64,000 nt of DNA from Enterobacter asburiae (GTDB lineage: Bacteria; Pseudomonadota; Gammaproteobacteria; Enterobacterales; Enterobacteriaceae), in assembly GCF_021440515.1 (NCBI RefSeq), contig NZ_JAKCMV010000040.1:40334-104333 (forward strand), given 5' to 3'. The number at the start of each line of letters is the position of its first letter. Within the stretch, counting starts at the first letter, position 1. Of the stretch, positions 17,559 to 26,926 are shown piece after piece. The notes below the pieces were generated by a model. It saw only the letters and a program-made list of their open reading frames with translations, did no database searches and had not been told where the DNA came from. The translations under genes and the position numbers were made by a program.

Positions 17559-18638
17559 TCAGTCGATATACTTCATCGCCACCCGCGAGGTCAGGCGCGT
17601 GATAAGTTCGTAAGCACTTACTTTTGTGATTTCCGCGATGCGTTCGACGGGCAGCCCTTCGCCCCACATCACCACCGCATCACCCGCTTTGTCCTGGGCT
17701 TCTGGCCCCAGGTCGACGCAAATCATGTCCATCGCCACGCGACCGACAATCTTCGCTTCACGACCGTTCACCAGCACCGGCGTACCGGACGGTGCCGCGC
17801 GCGGATAGCCATCGCCGTAGCCCATCGCCACCACGCCCAGACGGGTGTCGCGCTCGCTGACCCAGGTACCGCCGTAGCCCACCGGCTCACCCGCTTTGTG
17901 CTCGCGCACGGCAATCAGGTTCGAGACCAGCGACATTACCGGCTTAAAGCCAAAATCCGGCCCCCAGGGTTTGTTCTCCAGCGGCGATACGCCGTAAAGA
18001 ATGATGCCCGGACGCGCCCAGTCAAAGTGCGACTGCGGCCAGAGCAAAATGCCGCCGGAAGCCGCGATGGAGCGCATTCCCGGCTTGCCTTCGCAGAAGG
18101 TGTTGAAAATAGCGAGCTGCTGCTCCGTCGCGCCACACTCCGGCTCATCGGCGCGGGCAAAGTGGCTCACGATATTGACCGGCTGGCGCACGTTTTTGCA
18201 CTGGCTCAGACGCTGATAAAAGGCGTCGGCCTTCTCCGGGCGCACGCCCAGGCGGTGCATTCCGGTATCGAGCTTCATCCAGACGGTCACCGGCTCGCTG
18301 AGTTCAGCAGTTTCGAGCGCAGCGAGCTGCTCTTCGTTATGCACCGCCGTGTGCAGATGCTGGTCGGCAATCGTCGGCAGATCGGCGGCCTCAAAAAAGC
18401 CTTCAAGCAGCAGGATGGGCTGCGTAATGCCGCCAGCCCGCAGATGCAGAGCCTCTTCAAGACGGGCGACGCCAAACGCGTCGGCATCGGGGAGCGTTCG
18501 CGCGGTCTCGAGAAGACCGTGTCCGTAAGCGTTCGCTTTCACGACTGCAACGAGCTTACTGGCGGGCGCCAGTTCACGCAGACGTTGCAGGTTGTGACGC
18601 AGAGCGCGGCGGTTAATGACTACTGTTGCCGCTTGCAT
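17559..18638 (-). CDS. alr: Alr, biosynthetic alanine racemase
   Basis: 359 residues, the E. coli length. PLP lysine motif '[15 protein letters not shown]' near residue 34, and the catalytic tyrosine region '[15 protein letters not shown]' near 255. It interconverts L- and D-alanine to feed peptidoglycan synthesis. It starts 12 bases after the dnaB stop on the same strand, so the two are probably co-transcribed, as in E. coli. Confidence 0.97.
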   Translation of the reverse strand: MQAATVVINRRALRHNLQRLRELAPASKLVAVVKANAYGHGLLETARTLPDADAFGVARLEEALHLRAGGITQPILLLEGFFEAADLPTIADQHLHTAVHNEEQLAALETAELSEPVTVWMKLDTGMHRLGVRPEKADAFYQRLSQCKNVRQPVNIVSHFARADEPECGATEQQLAIFNTFCEGKPGMRSIAASGGILLWPQSHFDWARPGIILYGVSPLENKPWGPDFGFKPVMSLVSNLIAVREHKAGEPVGYGGTWVSERDTRLGVVAMGYGDGYPRAAPSGTPVLVNGREAKIVGRVAMDMICVDLGPEAQDKAGDAVVMWGEGLPVERIAEITKVSAYELITRLTSRVAMKYID

Positions 18639-18650
18639 GTAAAAAAATCC

Positions 18651-20063
18651 TTATTCGTCGTCGTACTGCGGGCCCGCATAGTTATCAAAGCGCGACCACT
18701 GTCCGTTAAAGGTCAGACGCACCGTCCCGATCGGGCCGTTACGTTGCTTACCAATAATGATTTCAGCGATCCCTTTCAGGTCGCTGTTCTCGTGATAAAC
18801 CTCATCACGGTAGATGAACATGATTAAGTCGGCATCCTGCTCGATGGAGCCGGATTCACGCAGGTCGGAGTTGACCGGGCGTTTGTCCGCACGTTGTTCC
18901 AGAGAGCGGTTAAGCTGCGACAGCGCCACCACCGGCACCTGTAGCTCTTTGGCTAACGCCTTGAGCGAGCGGGAAATTTCAGCGATCTCCAGGGTACGGT
19001 TGTCGGAGAGCGACGGCACGCGCATCAGCTGGAGGTAGTCGATCATAATCAGGCCGATGCCGCCATGTTCACGGGCGATACGGCGCGCGCGGGAGCGCAC
19101 TTCCGTTGGCGTCAGGCCGGACGAGTCATCGATATAGATGTTACGTTTTTCCAGCAGAATGCCCATGGTGCCGGAGATACGCGCCCAGTCCTCGTCATCC
19201 AGCTGGCCGGTACGAATGCGGGTCTGATCCACGCGGGAAAGCGACGCCAGAGTACGCATCATGATCTGCTCGGAGGGCATCTCAAGACTGAAAATCAATA
19301 CCGGTTTATCCTGCAACATCGCTGCATTTTCGACGAGGTTCATCGCAAATGTCGTTTTACCCATCGACGGACGCGCGGCGACGATGATCAGGTCCGACGG
19401 CTGGAGACCCGCCGTTTTCTTGTTGAGATCGTCATAGCCGGTATTCACACCCGTCACGCCGTCGTGCGGCTGCTGGAAAAGCTGTTCGATACGCGCGACG
19501 GTGGCGTCGAGCACATCGGCGATATTTTTTGGCCCTTCGTCTTTATTCGCGCGGCTTTCGGCGATTTTAAACACGCGGGATTCGGCGAGATCGAGCAGGT
19601 CTTCGCTGGTGCGCCCCTGCGGATCGAAACCGGCTTCGGCGATTTCGTTCGCCACCGAGATCATCTCACGCACCACCGCGCGTTCGCGCACGATATCGGC
19701 GTAGGCGCTGATGTTCGCCGCACTTGGCGTGTTTTTCGATAATTCTGCCAGATAGGCAAATCCACCGACGCTGTCCAGCTGACCCAGACGCTCCAGCGAT
19801 TCCGCGAGCGTGATCAGGTCAATCGGGCTGCCGGACTCCTGCAAGCGCGCCATTTCGGTAAAGATATGGCGGTGCGGGCGGGTATAGAAATCTTCGGCAA
19901 CGACGCGTTCGGCGACATCGTCCCAGCGTTCGTTGTCCAGCATTAAACCGCCCAACACCGACTGTTCCGCTTCAATCGAGTGCGGCGGGACCTTTAACCC
20001 GGCGACCTGATAATCACGTTCACGGGGTTCAGTCTGTTTGTTGAAGGGTTTGTTTCCTGCCAT
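18651..20063 (-). CDS. dnaB: DnaB, replicative DNA helicase
   Basis: 470 residues (E. coli 471). N-terminal dimer/DnaG-binding domain (~20-170) and a RecA-like ATPase with Walker A 'AARPSMGKTTFAMN' near 230 and Walker B 'GLIMIDYLQLM' near 340. The hexamer unwinds the fork ahead of polymerase III. No intein or insertion. Divergent from qorA (65-base gap between starts). Confidence 0.98.
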   Translation of the reverse strand: MAGNKPFNKQTEPRERDYQVAGLKVPPHSIEAEQSVLGGLMLDNERWDDVAERVVAEDFYTRPHRHIFTEMARLQESGSPIDLITLAESLERLGQLDSVGGFAYLAELSKNTPSAANISAYADIVRERAVVREMISVANEIAEAGFDPQGRTSEDLLDLAESRVFKIAESRANKDEGPKNIADVLDATVARIEQLFQQPHDGVTGVNTGYDDLNKKTAGLQPSDLIIVAARPSMGKTTFAMNLVENAAMLQDKPVLIFSLEMPSEQIMMRTLASLSRVDQTRIRTGQLDDEDWARISGTMGILLEKRNIYIDDSSGLTPTEVRSRARRIAREHGGIGLIMIDYLQLMRVPSLSDNRTLEIAEISRSLKALAKELQVPVVALSQLNRSLEQRADKRPVNSDLRESGSIEQDADLIMFIYRDEVYHENSDLKGIAEIIIGKQRNGPIGTVRLTFNGQWSRFDNYAGPQYDDE

Positions 20064-20128
20064 AGTGAATGGAGTTACCGAGATAAAGAGTGGGTCGAAA
20101 GATTACCACATTTTCTTCTGGAGGAAGC

Positions 20129-21112
20129 ATGGCAACACGTATTGAATTTCACAAGCATGGTGGCCCTGACGTACTCAAAGCAGTGGAGTTTTCCCCCGCT
20201 GCGCCTGGCGAAAACGAGATCCAGGTTGAAAACAAAGCCATCGGGATTAACTACATCGACACCTATATTCGCGGTGGACTGTATCCGCCTCCGTCGCTGC
20301 CAAGCGGGCTGGGAACCGAGGCGGCAGGCGTGGTGGTCAAAGTGGGCAGCGCGGTTACGCATATCAAAGAGGGCGACCGCGTGGTGTATGCGCAATCTGC
20401 CCTGGGCGCCTATAGCTCCGTCCACAACGTCCCGGCCGATAAAGCCGCCCTGCTGCCTAACGCCATCTCCTTTGAGCAGGCGGCGGCCTCCTTCCTGAAA
20501 GGGCTGACCGTTTACTATCTGCTGCGTAAAACCTACGAGATTAAACCCGACGAGCAGTTCCTGTTCCATGCGGCCGCGGGCGGCGTGGGGCTGATCGCCT
20601 GCCAGTGGGCAAAAGCGCTGGGGGCGAAGCTGATTGGCACCGCGGGAAGTGCGCAGAAAGTGCAGCGCGCGCTGGACGCGGGCGCGTGGCAGGTCATTAA
20701 CTATCGTGAAGAGAGCCTGGTTGAGCGGCTCAAAGAGATCACCAACGGCAAAAAAGTGCGCGTGGTGTATGACTCGGTGGGGAAAGATACCTGGGAATCG
20801 TCCCTCGACTGCCTGCAACGCCGTGGCCTGATGGTGAGCTTTGGCAACGCCTCAGGCGCGGTGACAGGCGTGAATCTGGGCATCCTCAACCAGAAAGGCT
20901 CGCTGTACGTTACGCGCCCTTCTCTTCAGGGCTACATCACTAACCGGGAAGAACTTGAGGAAGCCAGCAACGAGCTGTTTTCGCTGATTGCGAGCGGGGT
21001 GATTAAGGTCGATGTGGCGGATTCTCAGAAGTTCGCGCTGAGCGATGCGCAGCGTGCGCACGAGGTGCTGGAGAGTAGAGCGACGCAGGGTTCGAGCTTA
21101 CTTATTCCCTGA
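20129..21112 (+). CDS. qorA: QorA, NADPH-dependent quinone oxidoreductase
   Basis: 327 residues from the ATG at 20129, matching E. coli Qor; GGAGG precedes it by 5 bases, whereas the frame open to 20090 would add 13 residues. Medium-chain dehydrogenase fold without catalytic zinc; nucleotide loop 'HAAAGGVGLIACQWAKALG' near residue 147. Reduces quinones with NADPH. Divergent from dnaB. The E. coli neighbour pspG is not found after it. Confidence 0.95.
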   Translation: MATRIEFHKHGGPDVLKAVEFSPAAPGENEIQVENKAIGINYIDTYIRGGLYPPPSLPSGLGTEAAGVVVKVGSAVTHIKEGDRVVYAQSALGAYSSVHNVPADKAALLPNAISFEQAAASFLKGLTVYYLLRKTYEIKPDEQFLFHAAAGGVGLIACQWAKALGAKLIGTAGSAQKVQRALDAGAWQVINYREESLVERLKEITNGKKVRVVYDSVGKDTWESSLDCLQRRGLMVSFGNASGAVTGVNLGILNQKGSLYVTRPSLQGYITNREELEEASNELFSLIASGVIKVDVADSQKFALSDAQRAHEVLESRATQGSSLLIP

Positions 21113-21125
21113 TTTACTTCCCTAT

Positions 21126-21232
21126 ATAATTCATGTTGCAGCAAGGCGGCAATTGAATGAATCCCCGGGAGCTTACTCAGGTAAGTGACTGGGGTGAATG
21201 AAAGCGGCCAACGCAGCTGCGGCGTGAATTAT
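21126..21232. repeat. 107-base imperfect palindromic intergenic element
   Basis: The ends are inverted: ATAATTCATGTTGCAGC at 21126 and, on the other strand, ATAATTCACGCCGCAGC ending at 21232. The middle (TGAATGAATCCCC ... GGGGTGAATG) is also roughly self-complementary around CTTACTCAGGTAAG, so the RNA would form one long hairpin. It follows qorA directly. From memory, similar sequences recur between genes in several Enterobacterales; I cannot confirm copy number here. Confidence 0.7.
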
Positions 21233-21250
21233 GACGGGAAAAAAGAAATT

Positions 21251-21272
21251 GGGCTTCCTTAGCGGGAAGCCC
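21251..21272 (+). terminator. terminator after qorA
   Basis: GGGCTTCC / GGAAGCCC stem with a 6-base loop followed by TTTCTTTTATTTTT. It is placed after the palindromic element and would end the qorA transcript. Confidence 0.8.
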
Positions 21273-21468
21273 TTTCTTTTATTTTTCGGCTGTATGTAGG
21301 GTACAGCTCGATGAATTCTTTAGCGGCGGCAATAGTGACAGATTCGATAACTAAATCCTATTCTGTTCTAAGCAATGCTGCCGGGAAAGTTACAGGTCTG
21401 TGACGAACTCCACAATACCTGAGTAACGGACACGGTTATTGCGCTGATTTTTCAGGCAATTCGCATGA
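21273..21468. other. spacer after the qorA terminator, possible gene remnant
   Basis: No complete gene. On the minus strand a 32-codon open stretch from 21357 to a stop at 21259 (reading '...ESVTIAAAKEFIELYPTYSRK...') looks protein-like but has an in-frame stop just before it and no start codon. The remaining part up to the dusA stop shows nothing I recognise. Confidence 0.3.
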
Positions 21469-22464
21469 TTATCGCTTATCGGCAACCAGACGCAGCGCGT
21501 GTTCCAGCACCTCGATATCCGCACCCGCTTTATGCGCGTTCTCGCTGAGGTAGCGACGCCACTGGCGCGCGCCCGGAATGCCCTGGAAAAGCCCGAGCAT
21601 ATGGCGGGTGATATGTCCAAGATAGGTGCCGTTGCTCAGCTCGCGCTCGATATACGGGTACATGGCGCGTACCACCGCAACCGGATCGGTATCTGCCCCT
21701 TCAATGCCAAAGATTTCACGGTCAACCGTCGCCAGGATGCCCGGATTTTGATACGCCTCGCGGCCGACCATCACGCCATCCATATATTCCAGATGCGTTT
21801 TCGCCTCGTCGAGCGACTTAATGCCGCCGTTGATCGACATCGTCAGATGCGGGAAATCGCGCTTAAGCTGGTAAACGCGCGGATAGTCCAGCGGCGGAAT
21901 TTCGCGGTTCTCTTTTGGGCTAAGACCCGAGAGCCAGGCCTTACGCGCGTGGATGATAAACATCTCGCACTCGCCCTTTCCGGCCACCGTATTGATGAAA
22001 TCACACAGAAATTCGTAGCTGTCCTGATCGTCGATGCCGATACGGGTTTTCACCGTGACCGGAATCGAAACCACGTCGCGCATCGCTTTGATGCAGTCCG
22101 CCACCAGCTGCGCGTTGCCCATCAGGCAGGCGCCGAACATGCCGTTTTGCACGCGATCGGAAGGGCAGCCGACGTTGAGGTTAATCTCGTCATAGCCGCG
22201 CTCTTCTGCCAGCTTCGCGCACTGCGCAAGGGCTGCCGGATCGCTGCCGCCCAGCTGCAAGGCAACCGGATGCTCCTCTTCGCTATACGCCAGATAGTCG
22301 CCCTTGCCGTGAATAATCGCCCCGGTGGTCACCATTTCGGTGTACAGCAGCGTATGGCGGGAGAGCTGGCGCAGGAAGTAACGGCAGTGTCTGTCCGTCC
22401 AGTCGAGCATCGGCGCGATGGAGAAACGGTGTGCGGGGAAAGGAGTCCGGGATTCTGACGACAT
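21469..22464 (-). CDS. dusA: DusA, tRNA dihydrouridine(20/20a) synthase
   Basis: 331 residues, FMN-binding TIM-barrel of the Dus family. The catalytic cysteine is in '[20 protein letters not shown]' near residue 98; '[17 protein letters not shown]' near 175 is the DusA-type substrate block. It reduces uridines in the tRNA D-loop using NADPH. Monocistronic here. The start gives '[24 protein letters not shown]'-type sequence, agreeing with E. coli DusA length within one or two residues. Confidence 0.96.
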   Translation of the reverse strand: MSSESRTPFPAHRFSIAPMLDWTDRHCRYFLRQLSRHTLLYTEMVTTGAIIHGKGDYLAYSEEEHPVALQLGGSDPAALAQCAKLAEERGYDEINLNVGCPSDRVQNGMFGACLMGNAQLVADCIKAMRDVVSIPVTVKTRIGIDDQDSYEFLCDFINTVAGKGECEMFIIHARKAWLSGLSPKENREIPPLDYPRVYQLKRDFPHLTMSINGGIKSLDEAKTHLEYMDGVMVGREAYQNPGILATVDREIFGIEGADTDPVAVVRAMYPYIERELSNGTYLGHITRHMLGLFQGIPGARQWRRYLSENAHKAGADIEVLEHALRLVADKR

Positions 22465-22519
22465 GGCGAAGTTTTAAGCATCTGGTGGAAAAGGGGCGCT
22501 ACTATAGCACAAAGAAAAG

Positions 22520-22540
22520 CCGGAGGCGCAGCGCCTCCGG
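22520..22540 (-). terminator. terminator after the TraF-family gene
   Basis: CCGGAGGCGC and GCGCCTCCGG are perfect inverted arms around one base; on the minus strand CTTTTCTTT follows. It lies 6 bases past the stop of the gene at 22547. Confidence 0.8.
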
Positions 22541-22546
22541 TTCACT

Positions 22547-23857
22547 TTAGAAGGTCATACTCAGCTGAGCCCCTGCGCCCCAGGTTTCGTCCTCACCGTA
22601 GAGGCCCATCAGGTCCACGTGTACCGTGTTAAACGGCGCAAACCCCAGACCGCCGGTAAAGACGTTGCTGTCGTTACCTTTCATGTCGGCACGGAAACCG
22701 GCGCGCACGGCGAGCCAGCTAAGCGGCGTGATTTCAGCACCCACACCCGCGTATTGCGAGGTGTCTTCGCTCTTAAAGCCTTTGGTTTCGGTCAGATCGC
22801 CGTCGGCGGTTAAGGTAACCAGATCGTTGTGCCAGGCGGCACCCGCCGTCACCAGCGGACGGATCTGGTAGGTGTCTTTATAGCTCACTACCTCACCCGT
22901 ACGGCCGTTGCGGATACGCACATCTTTGGTGTCGATATCGCGCGACATCAGGTTTTGCCCGCTTACGCCCAGCGTCCAGTTTTCACCGAAGTCGGCCGCA
23001 ATACCGGCATCCACGTTGAAGCCGGTATCGTCGGTGCGGTAGCGGCTGTCGTTCCACTTGTTGCTGTCGTAATCGTAGATAGAGGTGGTGTAGTTATAGA
23101 CCCAGGTTTTTTGCAGTTTTGGCGTCACGCCCACGGACACCGGAACGCCGCCCAAATCAAACTGACGCGCCACCGCGATACCGTAATCGGAAACAATCGC
23201 CGCGCGGCCGGATGCCGTAGAGTTGAGGTTTTTCGTGATCTGATCGGTGCCGTTCACCGCCGCATCCAGCGCAACGCCTGCCGCAACCAGATCGCTTTTC
23301 TGGATCCCGCGCAGGTAATCAATATCCTGCTGATCGATAGACGAACTGACGCGCCCGTGAGCATAGCCTTTCGCCATAAAGGCCACGGACAGCACATCGT
23401 TAGGAATACTGACGGCAATACCCGCACCCGCCGTGGCGCGTGCCGTTTTGCCTTTGAGGTAATCCAGCTCGTCGGCAAGATCTTTCGCCGCGCCCTGGAA
23501 CTGGTTTATTGAGCCTAACGGATTGGTAATAATCTCCGTTGGCGTCAGATCGTCAACCACGTCCTGATAGTGATTGATTTTGTCGTTAATATTGTCGATT
23601 TCGTCCTGAAGATTGTCTTTATCCGTAATCTGCGCGCCGACCGACGGCAGAATAACCGTCACGTCGTCTTCAGGTTTGGCCTTTGCCAGCAGCGCCGGGT
23701 TGATCAGCGCCCCGCTGCCATAGCTGCCTGCTGCGACACCCGTGCCACCCATTGCGTCGCTACGCGACTCCGTCCAGGTATTGGCTGCTCCCGCCTGATT
23801 TGCCACAAAAAAGGAGACAGCGATGCTAACCACCGAAAATTTAAAATGTTTTTTCAC
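22547..23857 (-). CDS. TraF-family (PF13729-type) outer-membrane protein
   Basis: 436 residues. Signal peptide at about 1-24 (ending QAGAA), then 'SRSDAMGGTGVAAGSYGSGALINPALLA', which resembles the FadL/TraF-type outer-membrane N-terminus with its AMGGTG motif. A short helical/coiled segment follows at ~80-130 ('DNLQDEIDNINDKINHYQD'), then alternating beta-strand sequence to the final 'GAGAQLSMTF', a C-terminal phenylalanine typical of beta-barrels. Database entries often name this family 'conjugal transfer protein TraF' although it is not the F-plasmid TraF and no other transfer gene is near. Likely an outer-membrane barrel of unknown substrate. Own terminator; divergent from nothing, upstream of it is the cupin gene on the same strand. 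Confidence 0.7.
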   Translation of the reverse strand: MKKHFKFSVVSIAVSFFVANQAGAANTWTESRSDAMGGTGVAAGSYGSGALINPALLAKAKPEDDVTVILPSVGAQITDKDNLQDEIDNINDKINHYQDVVDDLTPTEIITNPLGSINQFQGAAKDLADELDYLKGKTARATAGAGIAVSIPNDVLSVAFMAKGYAHGRVSSSIDQQDIDYLRGIQKSDLVAAGVALDAAVNGTDQITKNLNSTASGRAAIVSDYGIAVARQFDLGGVPVSVGVTPKLQKTWVYNYTTSIYDYDSNKWNDSRYRTDDTGFNVDAGIAADFGENWTLGVSGQNLMSRDIDTKDVRIRNGRTGEVVSYKDTYQIRPLVTAGAAWHNDLVTLTADGDLTETKGFKSEDTSQYAGVGAEITPLSWLAVRAGFRADMKGNDSNVFTGGLGFAPFNTVHVDLMGLYGEDETWGAGAQLSMTF

Positions 23858-24025
23858 AGTATGCTCGTCTTATAGCTGTTATTAATTAACCCTGTCTGTT
23901 ATCACCCAAACAGGAGCGAACTATTGCTGTGAATAAGTACAAAAAGACCCGCTTTTTCCTTAAGTTAAATTCCCTGCGGGCCTGTTGTTATTTGTGACGG
24001 CCCTCAATATTTATAGAAGAGGAAA

Positions 24026-24514
24026 TTATTTTCGCCCAGGTTTTCCATCGTGCGGCCCAAAAAACTGCGGCGGGTGGTCTACCCAGCGGTCTTCACGCGT
24101 GGCGGCATACTCCGGATTCAGCGGATAGTAGATGCGGTTTTGTTTCTTGTTCGCCTCCCCGACGACCAGCAGCCGCACCTCTTCGCTGGTGTTATTGATA
24201 AAGGTGTGGCACACGCCGGTTCCGGCCGGAAACCCCACGCTATCGCCCGGCTCCAGCTTCCATAAATAGCCGTTGATCCAGGCTTCGGGATATCCCTCCA
24301 GCACGTAGATAAACTCCTCTTCGTCGCTTTCGGCATGAGGATAAGATGTGCGCCGTCCCGGCGGCAGGCGCTCGTGATGGATGCCGATGCGCCCCAGCCC
24401 AAGCCTGCGGGCCAGCGGCGCGCCGATGGAAAAAAGCTCGTTGCTGTCGGGATAGGTGGAATCATCCGCGCCTTCAACGTCGCGCCAGTGTCGAATACAG
24501 TCAGGTCTTTTCAT
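24026..24514 (-). CDS. cupin-domain protein
   Basis: 162 residues. A cupin core lies at about 50-125: 'RRTSYPHAESDEEEFIYVLEGYPEAWING' carries a metal-ligand-like H...E pattern, and 'GDSVGFPAGTGVCHTFINNT' the second cupin motif with its histidine. Substrate unknown. 168 bases separate it from the TraF-like gene downstream, and it is divergent from zur (114 bases between starts), so shared control with zur is possible but not shown. Confidence 0.75.
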   Translation of the reverse strand: MKRPDCIRHWRDVEGADDSTYPDSNELFSIGAPLARRLGLGRIGIHHERLPPGRRTSYPHAESDEEEFIYVLEGYPEAWINGYLWKLEPGDSVGFPAGTGVCHTFINNTSEEVRLLVVGEANKKQNRIYYPLNPEYAATREDRWVDHPPQFFGPHDGKPGRK

Positions 24515-24628
24515 GGTGTGCTCCCCGGATTGCGATGGGTCAGGTATAGCACACCTGGCGATCCTCGGTGTTTTTAGCAGAACATGGTAAAGTGAGGGTC
24601 TTCCTTCCTATTTCATCCGAGGTGCTTC

Positions 24629-25141
24629 ATGGAGAAGTCCACAAAAGAGCTGCTGGCGCAGGCTGAAAAGCTGTGTGCGCAACGCAATGTGCGCCTGACC
24701 CCGCAGCGCCTTGAGGTATTGCGTCTGATGAGCCTGCAACAGGGGGCAATCAGCGCGTACGATCTGCTGGATCTGCTGCGCGTAAGCGAACCGCAGGCCA
24801 AGCCGCCTACCGTTTATCGCGCGCTGGATTTCCTGCTGGAGCAGGGGTTTGTTCACAAGGTCGAGTCAACCAACAGCTACGTGCTGTGCCATCTGTTTGA
24901 CCAGCCGACCCATACGTCCGCCATGTTTATTTGCGACCGCTGCGGCGTCGTTAAAGAAGAGGGTGCGGAAGGGGTGGAAGATATTATGCATACGCTGGCG
25001 GCGAAAATGGGCTTTGCGCTGCGCCATAACGTGATTGAAGCACACGGGCTATGTTCTGCGTGTGTAGAAGTGGAATCCTGCAATCATCACGATGAGTGCC
25101 AGCACGATCACTCTATTCTGGTGAAGAAAAAACCGCGCTAG
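24629..25141 (+). CDS. zur: Zur, zinc uptake regulator
   Basis: 170 residues, Fur family. Winged helix at ~1-85 ('NVRLTPQRLEVLRLM', 'PPTVYRALDFLLEQGFVHKVES'). Zinc ligands are visible: CDRC near 103-106 and CSAC near 140-143, and a His-rich tail (CNHHDECQHDH). With zinc bound it represses znuABC and other uptake genes. Followed by a terminator shared with convergent yjbJ, the usual zur-yjbJ arrangement. Confidence 0.96.
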   Translation: MEKSTKELLAQAEKLCAQRNVRLTPQRLEVLRLMSLQQGAISAYDLLDLLRVSEPQAKPPTVYRALDFLLEQGFVHKVESTNSYVLCHLFDQPTHTSAMFICDRCGVVKEEGAEGVEDIMHTLAAKMGFALRHNVIEAHGLCSACVEVESCNHHDECQHDHSILVKKKPR

Positions 25142-25149
25142 AAAAGACA

Positions 25150-25170
25150 AAGGCGGCTCAAGGCCGCCTT
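25150..25170. terminator. terminator between zur and yjbJ
   Basis: AAGGCGGC / GCCGCCTT stem with a 5-base loop, between the convergent stops of zur and yjbJ. Confidence 0.8.
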
Positions 25171-25195
25171 CAGAGGGACGTAAACTGCCAGAGGG

Positions 25196-25405
25196 TTACC
25201 AGCGGTAATCGTTGCGGGTTTCCCAGTCTTTCACTTCAGTTTCAGCCTGGTCCTTCTCGTAACCGTAACGCTCCTGGATTTTACCTACCAGCTGGTCACG
25301 TTTACCTTCAATGACGGTCATGTCGTCATCGGTGAGTTTACCCCACTGTTCTTTCGCTTTACCTTTGAATTGCTTCCAGTTGCCGCCGATTTCGTCTTTA
25401 TTCAT
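25196..25405 (-). CDS. yjbJ: YjbJ, CsbD-family stress protein
   Basis: 69 residues, charged and helical: 'MNKDEIGGNWKQFKGKAKEQW' type start, CsbD family across the whole length. E. coli YjbJ is an abundant small protein of stationary phase and osmotic stress, function unknown. Convergent with zur; the 119 bases upstream before dinF hold its promoter but no other gene. Confidence 0.95.
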   Translation of the reverse strand: MNKDEIGGNWKQFKGKAKEQWGKLTDDDMTVIEGKRDQLVGKIQERYGYEKDQAETEVKDWETRNDYRW

Positions 25406-25524
25406 AATCGTGTCCTCGTGTTAAGCGTGAATTCATAACGTCCGTGACGTACATTTCTGCTGGACGTGATAATTATTGTAGTTAAGGATTCGGCGGTCAG
25501 TTTCATATTCAGAATCTTTAACCA

Positions 25525-26862
25525 TCACGCTCTGTCGTGAGGGGAAGCAAACCAGGTGTTGTTGCGCCAGTGACGGTGCCAGATATACGCCAGCGACAGG
25601 CCGCGCAGGGAGAGGAAGACCGCCAGCGCCAGCCACAGGCCGTGGTTGCCCAGATACGGCACCGTCAGCAGCGTAAGGCCAAAGCCTGCCGCCGCCGCCG
25701 CCATGCTGTTACGCATCTCCGCGCCGCGCGTTGCGCCAATAAACATCCCGTCCAGCAGATAACACCAGACGCCCACCACCGGTAATATCACCTGCCAGAG
25801 AATGTAGTGGCTTGCCAGCTCCCGCAGCGCAGGCAGAGAGGTGAGCAGCGCAATAATATGCTCGCCCAGACAGGCGTAGATCAGCGCAAACGCCAGCGCC
25901 ACCAGCCCCGACTGACGACAGGCAGCGCGCCAGACCTCGCGCAGCTGACCGCTTTCACGCGCGCCGTAGGCCTGCCCGGAGTGGGCTTCCACGGCATACG
26001 CAAAGCCGTCGAGCGCATAGGCGGTGAAGGTCAGCAGCGTCATCAGCACCGCGTTAACCGCGACGATTTCCGGGCCAAGACGTGCGCCAAACACCGTCAG
26101 CGCGCCAAAGCAGAGTTGCAGCAGCAGCGAGCGCAGCATGATGTCGCGATTAAGCGCCAGCAGCCGACGGATATTCCCGCGCCAGGCGTTTTTCAGCATC
26201 GCCAGCGAGATGCCGCGCATGTGCAGCACGCGCCAGACCATCCACAAGCCGATTATCAGCGTGCCGTATTCCGCAATGGCCGTTGCCAGCGCCGCGCCCT
26301 GCACGTTCATGTGCAGCCCAATCACCAGCCAGAGATCGAGCACAATGTTCAGGACGTTGCCCACCACCAGCAGGATCACCGGGGCGCGGGCATACTGAAC
26401 GCCGAGCAGCCAGCCGAGCAGCACTAAGTTTGCCAGGGAGGCCGGAGCGCTGAGCCAGCGGATTTCAAGGAAGCGCCGGGCCTGCTCCAGCACCGCTTCG
26501 CTGCCCCCCACAATGTGTAAGGCCAGATCGATAAGCGGCGTGCGTAAAAGCACAATGAGCACGCCAGCGCCCAAAGCCAGGATCAGCGGCTGTACCAGCG
26601 CCCGCGCCAGACGCAGCGGATCTTTCGCGCCATACGCCTGGGCCGTCAAGCCCGTGGTGCTCATGCGCAAAAAGAGAAGCAGCATAAAGAGGAAGCTGGT
26701 TGCCGTGGCGCCAATGGCGACGCCGCCCAGATAGACGGGGGAATCAAGATGGCCAATTACGGCGGTATCAACCAGCCCCAGCAGCGGGACGGTGATATTG
26801 GAGAAAATCATCGGCAACGCAAGACGCCACAGCGCCTTATCAGAAGCGGTCAGCAATGACAT
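25525..26862 (-). CDS. dinF: DinF, MATE-family efflux protein
   Basis: 445 residues with about 12 membrane helices, MATE family ('PMIFSNITVPLLGLVDTAVIGHL' at the N-terminus is the characteristic first block). Cation-coupled efflux; in E. coli linked to oxidative-stress and bile-salt tolerance. It begins 64 bases after the lexA stop on the same strand and would be co-transcribed with lexA, so SOS induced. Confidence 0.95.
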   Translation of the reverse strand: MSLLTASDKALWRLALPMIFSNITVPLLGLVDTAVIGHLDSPVYLGGVAIGATATSFLFMLLLFLRMSTTGLTAQAYGAKDPLRLARALVQPLILALGAGVLIVLLRTPLIDLALHIVGGSEAVLEQARRFLEIRWLSAPASLANLVLLGWLLGVQYARAPVILLVVGNVLNIVLDLWLVIGLHMNVQGAALATAIAEYGTLIIGLWMVWRVLHMRGISLAMLKNAWRGNIRRLLALNRDIMLRSLLLQLCFGALTVFGARLGPEIVAVNAVLMTLLTFTAYALDGFAYAVEAHSGQAYGARESGQLREVWRAACRQSGLVALAFALIYACLGEHIIALLTSLPALRELASHYILWQVILPVVGVWCYLLDGMFIGATRGAEMRNSMAAAAAGFGLTLLTVPYLGNHGLWLALAVFLSLRGLSLAYIWHRHWRNNTWFASPHDRA

Positions 26863-26926
26863 GAGAACATACCGGGGCAGAAAAATGAGTCAGGCTGCGG
26901 GAGTGCCGCAGCCTGTCAGGAAGAGA

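Noticed and set aside
21113..21468. pspG at its E. coli position between qorA and dusA
   Set aside because: No frame in the gap encodes a small hydrophobic protein like PspG.
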